Assembly: GCA_014058105.1 (NCBI GenBank)
Contig: JACGCM010002772.1
Coordinates: 62,001 to 126,000 of the forward strand
Direction of reading: 5' to 3'
From: Kingdonia uniflora
Lineage: Eukaryota > Streptophyta > Magnoliopsida > Ranunculales > Circaeasteraceae
DNA length: 64,000 nt
The stretch's first letter is position 1; every line of letters starts with the position of its first letter. The position numbers and the translations under genes were made by a program. This document shows positions 34,331-46,044 of the stretch, one piece after another. The notes beneath the pieces were generated by a model. The model was given only the letters and a program-made list of their open reading frames with translations, made no database searches and was not told the origin of the DNA.

Positions 34331-35556
34331 CAGCGGTCTGGGCATCTCTTCTCCCGACTGCAAATACTTTGCTCTGCCCACTGCCCTGAACCTGGCCCTG
34401 CTGCTATCCTGGATGCTGCGGTCTCTGAACACCCTGAGATCCTGTAACTAACTGTCTGCTTTGAGGACCCTGGAACGGTCTCTGCGAAAACTGCTAAATC
34501 TACTGAGGAGGTCACGGCTGATATCCCACGGGACCCTAAAATTGTCTTGCTGGCCGTGGAAATTTGACTGGTTTAAGACAATGCTGCTTGACGTGCCCCG
34601 TCTCCCTGCAGTTCCAACACTAACGTAAAGCAGGTTGTGATCTCTTAAAATTCTCCCCCTCGCCGTAGCTCTAACTGACGTACCATCAAACCTCTGTCTC
34701 TTCGAACTCATGCTATCGTACTGTGCCTGTATCACCTTACCCTTATCGGGTCTTTGGTCATGTATCTGCTGGCTCCTCAAGTCCTTAGACTTGCGATCCT
34801 TGACATCGTTTTGTTCTAAAGCCAAAGCTTTAGACCAAACCTCTCTGTAAGTGTTAACACCAGAAGATATCAAAAATCTCTTGAAGAATAAGTGAAGACC
34901 TTTCAAAAACTTTATCGTTTTCTGCTCCTCATCCTGAACGATGAACGGTGCATAACGAGCAAGCTTGTTGAAACGCTGGTCATATCTGGCAATGCCCATA
35001 TCACCCTGCTCAAGTGCATAGAACTCTGAAATGCAGGCGTCTCTGTAGCTCTGCAGAAAATACTGCCCAAGGAATAGGTGTTGGAAAACTGCCCAAGGAA
35101 TAGGAGCCTCCATAACCATCCTCTTGGTCATATCCCACCAATGATCTGCTTCCCCGTATAGTAGGTATACTGCAAGTGTCACCCACTGATCGTCGAGACA
35201 CTTCATCGCATCCAAAGTCTTCTCAATAGACTTGAACCACGCCTCGGCCTCAAAAGGAATCAATGTTCCAAAAAATGTCAGATGTTTGTACCTCTGGAGC
35301 TACTCCAAGTAACTTTTCTCTCTAGGTACCTGGCTCCTGGCTTACTGAAATGAAGCGGCAAAACTCTCCATAAATTGTCTCATCACTGCTAAAACACCTG
35401 AAGTGGCTACAGCTAGTAAGATGCCTGGCTGCTCTGGAATCACTGAGGTAAGTGGGGCACCCTGACGAATCAGAACCCCGGGTACTACTCCCACACCAAC
35501 CCCAGCCTCAGAAACTATCGGCTCTATCTGAGGGACCAGAACAGACCCCGTACTCT
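34331..35556 (-). pseudogene. gag: gag pseudogene of B
   Basis: The Retrotrans_gag domain is in the open 271-codon part (FEAEAWFKSIEKTLDAMKCL; EADHWWDM). The CCHC zinc knuckle CWNCRETGHVKQHC lies at 34578-34619 in another frame. The N-terminus is missing: at about 35557 the frame runs into LTR sequence. A short duplicated phrase at about 35070-35105 (IPWAVF) marks a small local duplication. Confidence 0.85.
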
Positions 35557-36529
35557 CCTAACAGAGAGGAAGTGAGGAAAAGAGAGCATTAAATCCAACA
35601 GGTGGCCAAAACGCGCCTCTGTTTGAATAAGAAATATTCCTATTCGAACAGAGAGAATATTCCTATTCGAACAGAGAGAAGGCTTGTTCGAATAGAAAAG
35701 GTCAGCGAAGAAAGCTCAACTGTACAAGGAAGGACTTATTTGAATAGAGAAACATCCTATTCGAATAAAACAGTTAAGGGGAATAATAACAGATCTAGGA
35801 AGGATCTTATTCGAACAGATGGAAGTCCTATTCGAACAGAGAAGATCTTGTTCGAACATAGGGAAATCCTATTCGAATAAAGAAGCTCAGGGAAAAATCC
35901 AACTGCACTAAGAAGGATCCTTTTCGAATAGAGCTTATTCGAATAGAAAAGGTCAGCTTAGAAAAAGACCCTTGAAATCCTATTAAGGACACACCCTCGA
36001 AACACAACGGATTACCCCGAACACCCCGGAATCACCCCAAACCACTAACACCACCACCCAAACACTACCACGAACTCAACAAAGGTTTTCCAAAGTCGAA
36101 ACACCACCTCCACCGCCTCACGTCCACCAAAACACCTGAACCCCCAAAAAGGAATCTTTTCCTCGGGAAACACCGGAAACCTACCGGCCAACCTAACGAC
36201 TCTCCGGAACCACACCAAACCACACACACATAAAATAAACATCACCACCAACCCATCTAGGGGTTCCCAAGGCCACAATACCACCTCTTCCTCCGAATAA
36301 CCTCCAAACCGCCAAAACTACAAAAAGGAATCTAATACTAAACCACCGAGAGGAATAAATGGATCCATAAAGGATGAATAATGGATAAAAGAGTATATGC
36401 GGAATATGAATGCGGAACTTAACGTGAAGGAAATGAATCTAATATGCCGATGAGATAAAGAATTGGAATATATAAGCGGAAATGGAATATATGCGAATAA
36501 ATGAAATAAATAAAATACGGGTCATTACA
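35557..36529 (-). repeat. Truncated 5' LTR of B
   Basis: It matches 30021-30993 of the 3' LTR from the TG end inward, including the TTCGAA array, and stops at a junction with gag where GAGAGGAAGTG is shared with the intact LTR. The microhomology suggests an illegitimate-recombination deletion. Confidence 0.85.
35625..35950. repeat. TTCGAA minisatellite in the truncated 5' LTR of B
   Basis: Same short units as at 30100-30420, diverged by point changes, with CCTATTCGAACAGAG cores. Confidence 0.85.
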
Positions 36530-36873
36530 TTGTGTCAGTTTTAGTCTCTTGCAATTATTAATATATATACTACCATATACAGGTACATGCCTCTCTAGAA
36601 AAGAACCATGTGTTGTTGCCACACCAATTAAGCAATTATTAATATATATTGATATATAGATTTGCATCATACTAATTTGAATGATTTTGATTGGCATTTC
36701 AAAAAAAAAAAATAGATGGCTGTTTGTTGATCATGGATTTGTGGTTCATAGAGACTTATGAACCAAACTATGCTTGAGTTTATTAAGCCTCTTTATGAGG
36801 TTGTCCTAATTGATTGAAAGGGCTGAAAGAGAATGTTGTTCTATGGAGAAACATATCTGTTGGTAAATCATTT

Positions 36874-37019
36874 AATGATGATGTTTAATTGTCTAAGCTT
36901 TTGGATACTCCTCTGTAAGAAATAAGAAGTATAATGCAAAAACAATAATGATGATGTTTAATTGTCTAAGCTTTTGGATACTCCTCTGTAAGAAATAAGA
37001 AGTATAATGCAAAAACAAT
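36874..37019. repeat. Perfect 73 bp tandem duplication
   Basis: 36874-36946 and 36947-37019 are identical, starting AATGATGATGTTTAATTGTC. No difference was seen, so it arose recently. Confidence 0.92.
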
Positions 37020-37289
37020 AAGTGTTTAAGTGAATATTTTTCAGCTAACGATGACGACCACCTTATTTTCTAATATGTATTCGGCATTGGAGGCCTAAAT
37101 ATTAGCTTACAAACTATATTTTGGGCATGTAAACATAATGTTATTTGCTCATCTTATGACAGGAAACCATCATCTTCCATTGAGCATTCTTCAAATCCTT
37201 TTGACTTATTACAATTTCTTTGAACTGATGGTAATAAGGAGATCTACATTAAAGATCAATCTTGCACATTTAGTTTAGAATACCACGTG

Positions 37290-37680
37290 GATTGTTATAG
37301 ATAAAAGCTAAATCCTTAACTTTTAACATTATTTTGGAAAAACTTACATGCCTACTCCATATGTTATAATATTTAGTATCTAAGCCAATGTAATGAACTA
37401 CAGGAGATTTGTTTCCCATATTCAAAGGAATTGACGCATGCAGGAAGGGAAGGACAATTGTTAGGTAAATGTCAAAACCAATAAAGTATAAGAAGCGGTA
37501 GCTTCTATTAGTGTTCTTTTTCCACCCGATACAGAAGCAATAACAAATATCGTTTACCCGGATGTTCTCCTATAGGTAAAAGCTAAGTCCTTAACTTTTA
37601 ATAACCTTTAATAAAGAATTACATGACTATTCCATATGCTCTGATATTTAGTATCTAAGCTCTCAATCATGTTTTCCTCT
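37290..37680 (+). repeat. Extra copies of the Helitron Rep/helicase 3' end
   Basis: GATAAAAGCTAAATCCTTAAC at about 37300 and GGTAAAAGCTAAGTCCTTAAC at about 37576 both match the sequence right after the helicase stop at 27569. The first is very close over about 90 bp. The second also includes upstream coding sequence (ACAAATATCGTTTACCCGGA). They show that 3' ends of at least two more copies, or local duplications, are present. Confidence 0.75.
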
Positions 37681-38720
37681 TTTAGCAAGATTCAATAGAT
37701 TCTTAACTCATTTGATTTCTTTTTAATAAATAAAGTTTTAATTAATTTTCCTATTTATTTGAAAGTTTACATAAACAAAGCCTCTTTTGTTAGATTTGTA
37801 GGGGGATTCTCTATTTTAGCTCCGATATTAAATTTTATTGTGATTATAGTGCTTTAAAAGACTCTCATCCCTTGCAAAGCTTATCCGGCATGTACAAAAA
37901 TTGAAAAGGTATGGATCCTTGATTACAATTATCTTCAATGTAATTATGTTTTCTGGTTTTCCATAAGCTTACTATGTATTACGTATTGTTTCTTATAGGT
38001 AAACACTGGAATTGATGACAATTATCTGAGCTCTGGGAAAAGTTTCCTATTGCATGCGCAACTTCTTATTATGGTATGATTTTCAAGATCAGAACAATTC
38101 CTTAGATGGAGATAACAGATATACTTGGCAGTGCTTAGATGGAAAAACTTGAATATTCTAAACAATGTTATGCTTCGTTAAGAAGGTAGTGTTAATCTAA
38201 TGGTTGCCTTGATGGAGAAGATTGTCATGATGGTTGTTATTCAATGTTTAAACATCAAAAAGAGCTGAAGAAAAGGGACATTAAAGTTGGCGTTCAAATT
38301 TTATTCGAAAGGTTTTGCCAGCATCTTTAGTCTTAGAAACATTTTGTGCCCTCTTATTTTAGTCTCCCGAGAAGAAAAAGTGAGTTATATATCTATGCAT
38401 AAAAATGTTGTACTTTCCATGATAATTATTCAAATGAGTTCACCTTATGTACTTTGTATGAATATTGTGATAGTTTCCATTATGAAATTAGGCAGCCATG
38501 AATTACTCCCAGAAATTTAATATTATGGGTTACATTTCTAATGATTTTGTTAGGATACTGGTGTGCTTCCAATGTTTATATGAGACATGCTATATTGTTG
38601 GTTTATACTATGATTGTCCCCATAATTTTTTTAGAGGAGTGCAATTGTTGATAACATTATTGTTAACGTTTTACTACAAGATAAAGATAAATAAATCAGA
38701 GTCTTGATATACTTTGAGAA

Positions 38721-41339
38721 GATAAATTTTGGAGACTGCCCATTGGGAATTTGTAGACATGTCTATCCATATTATCTAGCATTCTCAACTCATATTAGCA
38801 TGTAAGTGGCTTATATTTATACCAGTTAATCCTCTCGTAACTCCCTCAATATCCCACTCTCTTTATATCCCCTCTTAACTCTTGTCTAAAGCATCCATGA
38901 CAATGGTAACTCCTCCCTCTTTATGGTTGTTAAAAGGTAACTCCTCCCAATCTTAACTAAAAAGGTTCACCCATGATTGTGAATATAAAACATCTAGCAT
39001 TTGTAACTCACAACCACACCATTTCTCTATTAATTTCTCTAATAATTACCAAAATTTATAGCATTTGTAACTCACAACCATGGACTCTATATAAGTCTAC
39101 TTTTTCCTTCTCACATCAATCATAACCAACATTCCTGTACCTTTGTGGTATGTAGACTTTTCAATATTTGTCTTTGCTCTTACAATTTTCTCATGCACCA
39201 AAGCTTACTTTCTCCCCAACAACTTCTCTAAATCCCCTATTCTGAAATCATCCCTTTCTATTTGTTTCCAAGTTAAACATTATTGTGTTCACATTGTTGG
39301 TCATATGCACTAATCCTTTGATGTATTTTTCAGCTATTGTACTCTACTAGCGTCACATTCATACACTAAATAGGACATTGCCCGCATCATCAATTTGGAT
39401 AGTTAAATTTCTAATAAATGTGCTTCCCATGTGGGTGTTACCGGGGCATTTGTAGAAATACATTAATGAGCGTCCGAAAGGTTAAAAGATCGCTCAACCA
39501 TGAACTTCTTATAAGGTATGACGACCCCAAAAATGTTATGAAATTCTCAATAGACTTCCTTGGTTTTCTTACCGAACTAAGACGTGATGAATCAATACAA
39601 GACCTTTGTTCTTAAACAAAATCTTGGTCTAACGATCTTTTTGGTGATGAATATTGGGTTAGCAATACATACATATTTCTCCATATTTCACTTGATGCGG
39701 TGCTCGACACACTACGACCGAAATCAAAAGAGTTAATCATGAAGCTGGAAATAGATATCGTTATGACCATCAATGATTATGCTGAACCAGAGGTTGCTAT
39801 CCTAACTCTAGCCATGGATTCCGCAACCATAAACAATGCCTCAGGAACTACATTAAGTGAGCTCACTGAAGGAAGGGGTAAAATTTGCCCAATTTTCTTG
39901 AATTTTTATTTAATTAAAAGGTCAAAATGTTACTACAACCAAATGTGGACACAAATTCTACTTGGGGTGTATACTCCCCTAGATTTTGATTTCATAAAAA
40001 ATAGAATGTCCTCATTGTCGATCTTAGATTACAACAAATATTTATTTCAACAATGTTCTTTTTGCTTTCTTCAATTCTTATGTAATAACAATCTATTTTT
40101 AAATTCTCACAAAAGGTTTTAACATAGTTGTAATCAAACTATGAAAAGTCTTTGAAATTGTATGTATAAATACTGCCACATACCATATATTGTTCTTTAT
40201 TTCCAAATCTTAGCAACTATATAATTTTATGAACATCCTCATAATCACATCCCTACTCTTCTAATGTAGTTAATTGTTAAAAATTTATACCAATCCCCTT
40301 CTTTAACAACTATATGCCAAGGAAGCTTCATCAACATACCCACGTTCACATCCTTTGATTTTCTCAATCCTAATCCTCCTTCGGCATCAATCATACACAT
40401 TTTGAACCTAGAGATAGTCCTTTTTTTCAGTTGTAGGATTCCCTATCTAACTAATTATTCTTGGAATAGCTTCACCTTTTCTAATGATAGAGGAGGGCCA
40501 TTTATAAATTGACATCTTACTACTTTAGATGTGACTAGGTGAGCCATCAGTAGTAGAAGCTCATCTGAGCTATATATCATTGACAATTTCTTCTTCTTCA
40601 TCATCTAATATACCCTTATACATCATAAACAGTTAGATATTGTCTTACTATTTAAGATATGGCAAGGTCAGCCAATAGTACCTGCTCACCTGAGTTGTGT
40701 TCATCAACAAATTTACCCTTATACAACATACGAAGGAGTAGAGAACTGCAGTAAACACCACTTCAATACAAGATTTTGTATTGTCTTTCCTTATAGGTAT
40801 TAGTACAAAAGTATGCCCACCTCCTTACAAGTTATGCCTTCTAAAATAATTCTTCATGATTTCTTATAGTAACTTCCATAATTTTCAATATGCAGTAATG
40901 TCCCCTCTTTTAATGTTAATTATAACAAATGTAACCTCCCCAATCAAGACCCTTTTAAAGTTGAAGAGAAAAAGATAAAGATTAGATTTAGACTCCCATG
41001 TACCTTTAATCTTCTCAATCTATAAAATGTTGATGGATCATTTAACTATTAGGCCTGACGATTGAGAGTTTATCAGGTGAACTTTACGATTCACAATCTA
41101 AAAATTATTGCTACTATTACAATTCATAGGTACCTATCTCAAATTATTATGATTTTTCTCTTTCTAATTTATAAAATATTAAAGATATTCTCTAGAAAAT
41201 GTAAGATTTATTCTAGCAAAAACCTTTAAATTCTTTATCTCTCAATTCAAAGTGCAATATTATTTCAAGTTTAACATTTTTCCTCTTAAAAATGAAAAAT
41301 TCACTTGCTCATGCATTTTTTTGCAGATCCAATAAGGTT
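38721..41339. other. Long stretch without a recognised gene
   Basis: Short ORFs occur (39418-39615 and 39700-40122), but neither shows a family I know, and the second ends in low-complexity Phe/Leu/Asn sequence. Small internal repeats: GCATTTGTAACTCACAACCA at about 38996 and 39060, and a loose repeat with CTTACTA...GATAT at 40500-40740. The stretch may be Helitron cargo or older decayed repeats. Confidence 0.4.
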
Positions 41340-41833
41340 ATGAATTTTGTACAGTGTTCTTCTATTATTGAACTTTACCACAAAATAATATGTTGGAAAA
41401 TTAAAGTTTTGATAGTCCGATTATGGTACACTGTTTATTATAAGCATACAAACAAAATCAAAAGTATTGATATGATTGTGATGGATGAAAAGGTCGGCAA
41501 TATTTTTGTTTTCTTATTAATTTTATTTTCTTAATATTTTTTTCTTTATTAAAAAAAACTTCAGGGAGAACAAATTCATGCATGAATACCATCCAATGAA
41601 TTGCTTAAGTTAAAGAAGAAATTAAAAGAAATGCGAGTTTATTACTTCTACAAGTTCAGTATCGTGGAGCTTTTGGATTGAGTTCTTATTCAATATCGTC
41701 CATTCAACCGTACTTACCAATTAATTTTTGACTGGGCATGCCCAAGGATCAAAGAAGTTTCCAAAGCAAACGTTTATGTTAATTGATTTTGAGGATGTTC
41801 ATAAATAAAATAATGATAATACAATTCTAACAG
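41340..41833 (+). pseudogene. RPA1-like gene 1 (Helitron-associated), exons 1-2
   Basis: This is a single-strand DNA-binding protein related to the large subunit of replication protein A, commonly carried by plant Helitrons. Exon 1 (41340-41492) runs from MNFVQCSSIIELYHK through CWKIKVLIVRLW to SIDMIVMDEK. Intron 41493-41564. Exon 2 (41565-41833) continues in phase with GEQIHA, then LKKKLKEMRVYYFYKFSIVE and YRPFNRTYQLIFDW, the OB-fold DBD-A. Both exons total 51 plus about 89 codons. TGA stops in exon 2 make it a pseudogene. The intron position and phase match RPA-like gene 2. Downstream domains were not found. Confidence 0.8.
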
Positions 41834-43319
41834 GTATTCACTACAACCCAACTTTACAAAATCATTTTTATCCTAAGTTTGTTATAATAATCTATATTTT
41901 CAATTTTTTGATGTGTAAGGAACATTAAACTTTTGGCCGAGCACCACTTATTTTACGAATGCATTTGGTCAAAAAGTAAATAAATTAATCATAACTATAA
42001 AAAAAATGAAAGGTTAGTCAAATTCAAATTAAATTATTAATTTTTATTAGTTCAAAATACTTAATAGTATGCTTTATATTTGTTTTTCAAATATTTAAGG
42101 GTATTTTATTATAAGTAAAACTAAGAGGTGTTATAGTAGACTGCATACCCATCTTTAGTGGAAAAGAGATGGGCCAAACTATTATCATATCGACTTGGAC
42201 GATTGTACAATAATATTTAGGTAGATCAACTAAATAATTTCAATTAAAAAATATTTGTACTTTAAATGAAACTAACATTTTTCTTCTCTTCAGGTATTTA
42301 CCAATTATCATCAATTACTACAACAAGGGTATATTTTGATGATGACTATTAGAATATCTACAAAATTGAGTAGACTTTGTGCTCAGATGTCCAACCATTG
42401 TTTAATTGGATTGGTTTTAATGAAATATATTGTACTATTAAGTTGTACTCTTTAACAAAATAAATGTTAGAGTTTCACTGAGTTGTGTACTGTGGATTTT
42501 GTATTATTTTTCAAAAAAAATTTAACTTTAATTTCCATAACTTAAACAACAAGCCCAAACTTTTTAACATGCACACGTGCTTTATAGATCATCACAAAGA
42601 AAATAGGCATAGGCTACCAACAATACGAAAATAGTTGTGCTCAAACCTATTGTGGGTTAATAAAGTTTAACTTTATTTAAATTTGAATTACCTAAGTGTT
42701 TAGAATTTGGCTTATCTCTCCAGTATGAGGCACAAAAAGTTGTCACCCTAAACAAACACAATTAACTTTAATTCGATGCTTGTAACAAGTTTGTATGAGC
42801 CTATTTCAAATGAACTAATATACTATTTACTCTCTAGGGTCATTTACAACCAAAGGAGATCAAAGTATTAGCCGGGGACCATGACTTAAGAATGTTCCTG
42901 GATTGAGTCTTCACCAATGAGTGTTATAAGTCATTGCTTACGTCGGTAACATATAAGTTGGTGAACGGTAATGGCCATTGCGCCACAATCAACTATGTTA
43001 TAGATGAATGCAACAATCACCGTCCTACTTAGAAAAAGTAAACCCTTAATATATTACTGAATTAAATCAAACTTTTATTGTCCTTAATTCTTGGTACACT
43101 TCGATGATGACATGGGCTTGAAATTTCCTTAGTAAGTTTGTAAATAAGAAACATATGAAGGGAAGAGCTAAAACGTAAAAAAAAACAAAAAAAAAAACAA
43201 AAGTAACCGAGACTTTCTTGTTCTTAAAATGGGGTTGATACACTCTACCTAGGTCGTTACTCTATTCTCTCAAACATTAATCTCATTCTCTTCCCTTCCC
43301 TTGCCACAAAACTGATACC
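41834..43319. other. Gene-free stretch between RPA-like gene 1 and element C2
   Basis: AT-rich; it could include intron and decayed exons of RPA-like gene 1, since the donor GTATTCACTAC at 41834 is shared with gene 2, but no DBD-B or DBD-C motif is readable. It ends in ATACC, the target-site copy for C2. Confidence 0.45.
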
Positions 43320-43871
43320 TGCAATGGCCAAATTCTGCGAGCTTGAAGGAGCTTGGAATTCGCTATCACACCAATAAACCTATAATAATATTCTAATAGA
43401 AAATAAGAACTGAAACAGGTGGTTTTAGCGTGGAAAACCTCTGAATGGGTAAAATCCACGACCTCGTATGGAGGATTTTTGTGAAAGCCTTTTTATTGTT
43501 TGAGGTGGATATCTTTATTGCAAGTGATCTATAAATATATAATAACTTTAAATCTCATAAATAAGAAGTTTGTGTGAAATTTCTGGTTCCTGTCTATTCT
43601 GGAACTTTCCCTTTATATAGGCCTTCCCCACAGCTCTTCATCGTGCTAGAGCACGTTTTTCGAATAATGTGGTTTATGGCGGTTGACAAAATAACTTATG
43701 AGTTCATGGAAGATATGTGTCTTTGACTGGGTAATGTTTTATGGGTTTAACTCGGTCCACGTTCTTGAGCAGTTCGTGGGGCTGGTTGTTAAAAATACGT
43801 GATCTTGAGATGGAGATAATTCAAACTGGGTCAGCTCAATTTTGAATGAGATTGGGGGATTAGTCCTTATA
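43320..43871 (-). repeat. 3' LTR of C2
   Basis: 552 bp; ends have decayed slightly (TGCAATGG at 43320, TTATA at 43871 instead of TTACA). Minus-strand TATATAAAG at 43611-43619. Confidence 0.9.
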
Positions 43872-43887
43872 ATCGCCCCCTCGCAAC
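43872..43887 (-). other. Polypurine tract of C2
   Basis: Reverse complement reads GGTTGCGAGGGGGCGAT next to the 3' LTR, the same as in C1. Confidence 0.8.
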
Positions 43888-44190
43888 CGAAGTCACAAGT
43901 GGCTTTGGTTGAGAAAAAAGTGTAAAAATTTGAAATTTGAAACAGAGTAATGATGGTATTTGACTGGATGGAAGTTACGCGATATTGGGAAGTGATGGGT
44001 AGTAAATAATGATGTAGATGCGGATGTATGTGACGGTCTCTATTGAATAGTCACGTCTATAATAAATGGTGACGCTTGGTAAAATGTACCTATATAATAA
44101 ATGTAGCGTTATATAAATAGTACCTGTAGAAAATCTTTAAAACAGTGCTTACTTGCGTAACTTATTCTAAAAATTAAACGTTTTTTAAAA

Positions 44191-44500
44191 TGGTGAAAAC
44201 TCGTAGGATGGTTCTTGAAGAGCGGATAGCGACTGAAACGTAGAGGTTGAAGTTAAAGTACTTTGGTGATCAATCCTTAGAGATGTCAATACCCGCTCTT
44301 ATTCCTCCGATTTATCAAGGTATGTCGAAAGAGGAAGTGGTTGAAGCTGAGGAGGAATTCTACTATAAGTGGAGGATTAATGTCGCCGTCTTGACAAGCG
44401 AGGACCGGTAGGCCTGTCTCCATACTCTTGCATAAGATAGGGTTAGGGATTCATATGCAGGGATAGGTGTATCTGTAGGGTAGATATGTTGATTTCTTGT
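44191..44500 (+). pseudogene. Antisense gene C of C2
   Basis: The ORF starts MVKTRRMVLEERIATE. Further motifs are LKYFGDQSLEMS, IYQGMSKEEVVEAEEEFYYK and LTSEDR. Three stops break it (after codons 17 and 73, and near 80). It aligns with gene A (shared MVKTR start, FG.Q, Y.G and EDR positions) and closely with 62672-62990 in element D. No equivalent is seen in C1. Unknown function. Confidence 0.6.
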
Positions 44501-45439
44501 GTCACCATAGATTCTAAGGTCAGACCCTCTTCATCTTTACTAACTCTTCAGACATGACAGTTTCAGAGGAGGGGGTGATGGTAGTGGAGGAGGGAGATAA
44601 CCAGTGGGAGTCTGCTTCTGCATTTCCATCATATTTTAGCCCTCAGAAGACTCTTAGTTCAAGAATTTGGTTCTAGCACTGAGTTTACTGCTTGTATAGT
44701 TTCTATTTGAAGTTTGACTAGACTTTAACTAAACTCATGCGAGGGAAGCTCTTTGTTGGCTCCAATGCCTGCTTTGCATCTGGGTGAAAGATCACTGAAG
44801 CAAGAAGAACTAGAGAAGTTGATGCCTCAGCGTGCCTGAATGACCTGTAACTTTAAACAAATAGGGAAAAAAATTATTATCTGTAAAGTACCTAGAGTTT
44901 GGTGCTGAACGGATAATATTTTTGTTGTATTCCTGAGATCAATGTATTGAAAAACTTGTTATCTTTAAATCGCATGTAATGTTTTTTTGATATGAATAAA
45001 AGTTTTCATTCAATAATCTGTATATAGAAAAAAAAATTTGAATTAAAGTGAATTGTGATTAATGAATAAGAGCTTATAAGTAATGAGAACATTATTGTTG
45101 TGATGCTCGAACTGAGATGAATACGTACTGACAATAACGATATGATGTAAGTATGATTTATGTTTTAAACAGGTAAAAGAGAAAAATTGTTGGAAATATA
45201 TAATCGTGGAAATTCGAGCTTCTGCAGGTCGATAGAGGTACGACTTTTGTTAACATGAGGTCGAGTATGGTAAATAATGTATGTACTGGTGAGGGGATAA
45301 GTTCAAATATTTTATTCCCAGATTCAGGGTTTTTCGCTACGAGATACAAGGTATAAATCATGTTTTTTATGGGGAAAGTGTTTGAGAAACGTATAAATAT
45401 GGGTAGGAAGATCCGTAAAAAATTGAGTAAGGAATAGGA
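44501..45439. other. Spacer between genes C and A in C2
   Basis: A decayed purine-rich part near 44550-44600 (GAGGAGGGGGTGATGGTAG) has a loose counterpart in element D at about 63040. It is otherwise AT-rich without a gene. Confidence 0.4.
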
Positions 45440-45732
45440 TGGTACAGACTTGATCTCAGAGGATTTGTTATGCCGCGGAAGGACGATTGGCTATAAAAAT
45501 TACTGAAGTGTGGGAGATGATTTTTGGTTTGTTTGGATATGATGCTGAGCTACCAATGAAGGGATGTCAGGCCGAAGGATTAAATGTAAGGGGCAGAGAA
45601 GTTGAGTATGCTTGTTATTTTTATGAGGTATTCTTTCGTGAATTGGTGTGGGATTCGGTAGATAGAGAAAGGTTGGTTGGTTTGATTGCTAAAGTTGAGA
45701 TCAAATTCAAAGATCTGAGGACCGACGAATGA
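45440..45732 (+). pseudogene. Antisense gene A of C2
   Basis: Starts MVQT then TGA, then SQRICYAAEGRLAIKITEVWEMIFG and GYDAELPM, NVRGREVEY, WDSVDRERLVGLIAKVEIKF. It aligns with the intact 122-residue gene A of C1 (FKIDEIREVVFG..GYDAVLL; NVERGEE; WRSVEDRKKFV). One early stop, and a shorter C-terminus lacking the Cys pair. Confidence 0.65.
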
Positions 45733-46044
45733 TGTTACTGGATGACATCGTCCTGTTTACTAGGGCTGCGGTAGGTGTTGTATAAAGTGTTTATCATGAA
45801 TAATACATTTTTACTGGATGTAACAGAAAATATATAAGTCAATCGGATCTTCTATAGGTGCAAATTTGTTTTGGCAAATAATTTGAATAATTTTGAAAAT
45901 TTGTGTAGTTTAGAAAATGACGTCAGTTACTATAAGTATGATTAACAAGGACAGAGAAGCAAAAAAATGAGGAAATTTAGAAGCTTCTGGTTTTGTTTTG
46001 TATGTAAGGAAGCATGAATCTAACATCGTATAGAGTGAGTCATC

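Larger units (their letters stand above)
28246..36529 (-). mobile_element. Tekay-type chromovirus B (Ty3/gypsy)
   Basis: An 8284 bp element on the minus strand. TTGTG occurs at both edges (28241-28245 and 36530-36534), a perfect 5 bp target-site duplication, so both outer ends are original. The 3' LTR (left) is 2748 bp. The 5' LTR (right) keeps only about its first 970 bp and then joins the gag coding region directly, so the rest of the LTR, the primer-binding site and the gag start are deleted. The C-terminal chromodomain and LTR end ...GGGGCGTGACA fit the Tekay (Del) lineage. Confidence 0.9.
36535..38720 (+). other. Helitron-derived non-coding region
   Basis: It continues the sequence interrupted by element B. 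It holds a perfect 73 bp tandem duplication (36874-37019) and two copies of the Rep/helicase 3' end (about 37290-37395 and 37500-37680). The second still encodes the last residues (ITNIVYPDV) before a TAG. Downstream to 38720 I see scattered short ORFs and nothing I recognise. Confidence 0.5.

Noticed and set aside
39418..40122. Two ORFs of 65 and 140 codons
   Set aside because: No family, no supporting context and low-complexity ends; they could be chance ORFs in AT-rich DNA.
43140..43200. A-rich run as a possible poly-A tail of a LINE or SINE
   Set aside because: No LINE coding or SINE promoter boxes upstream; the run is interrupted and lies in AT-rich DNA.
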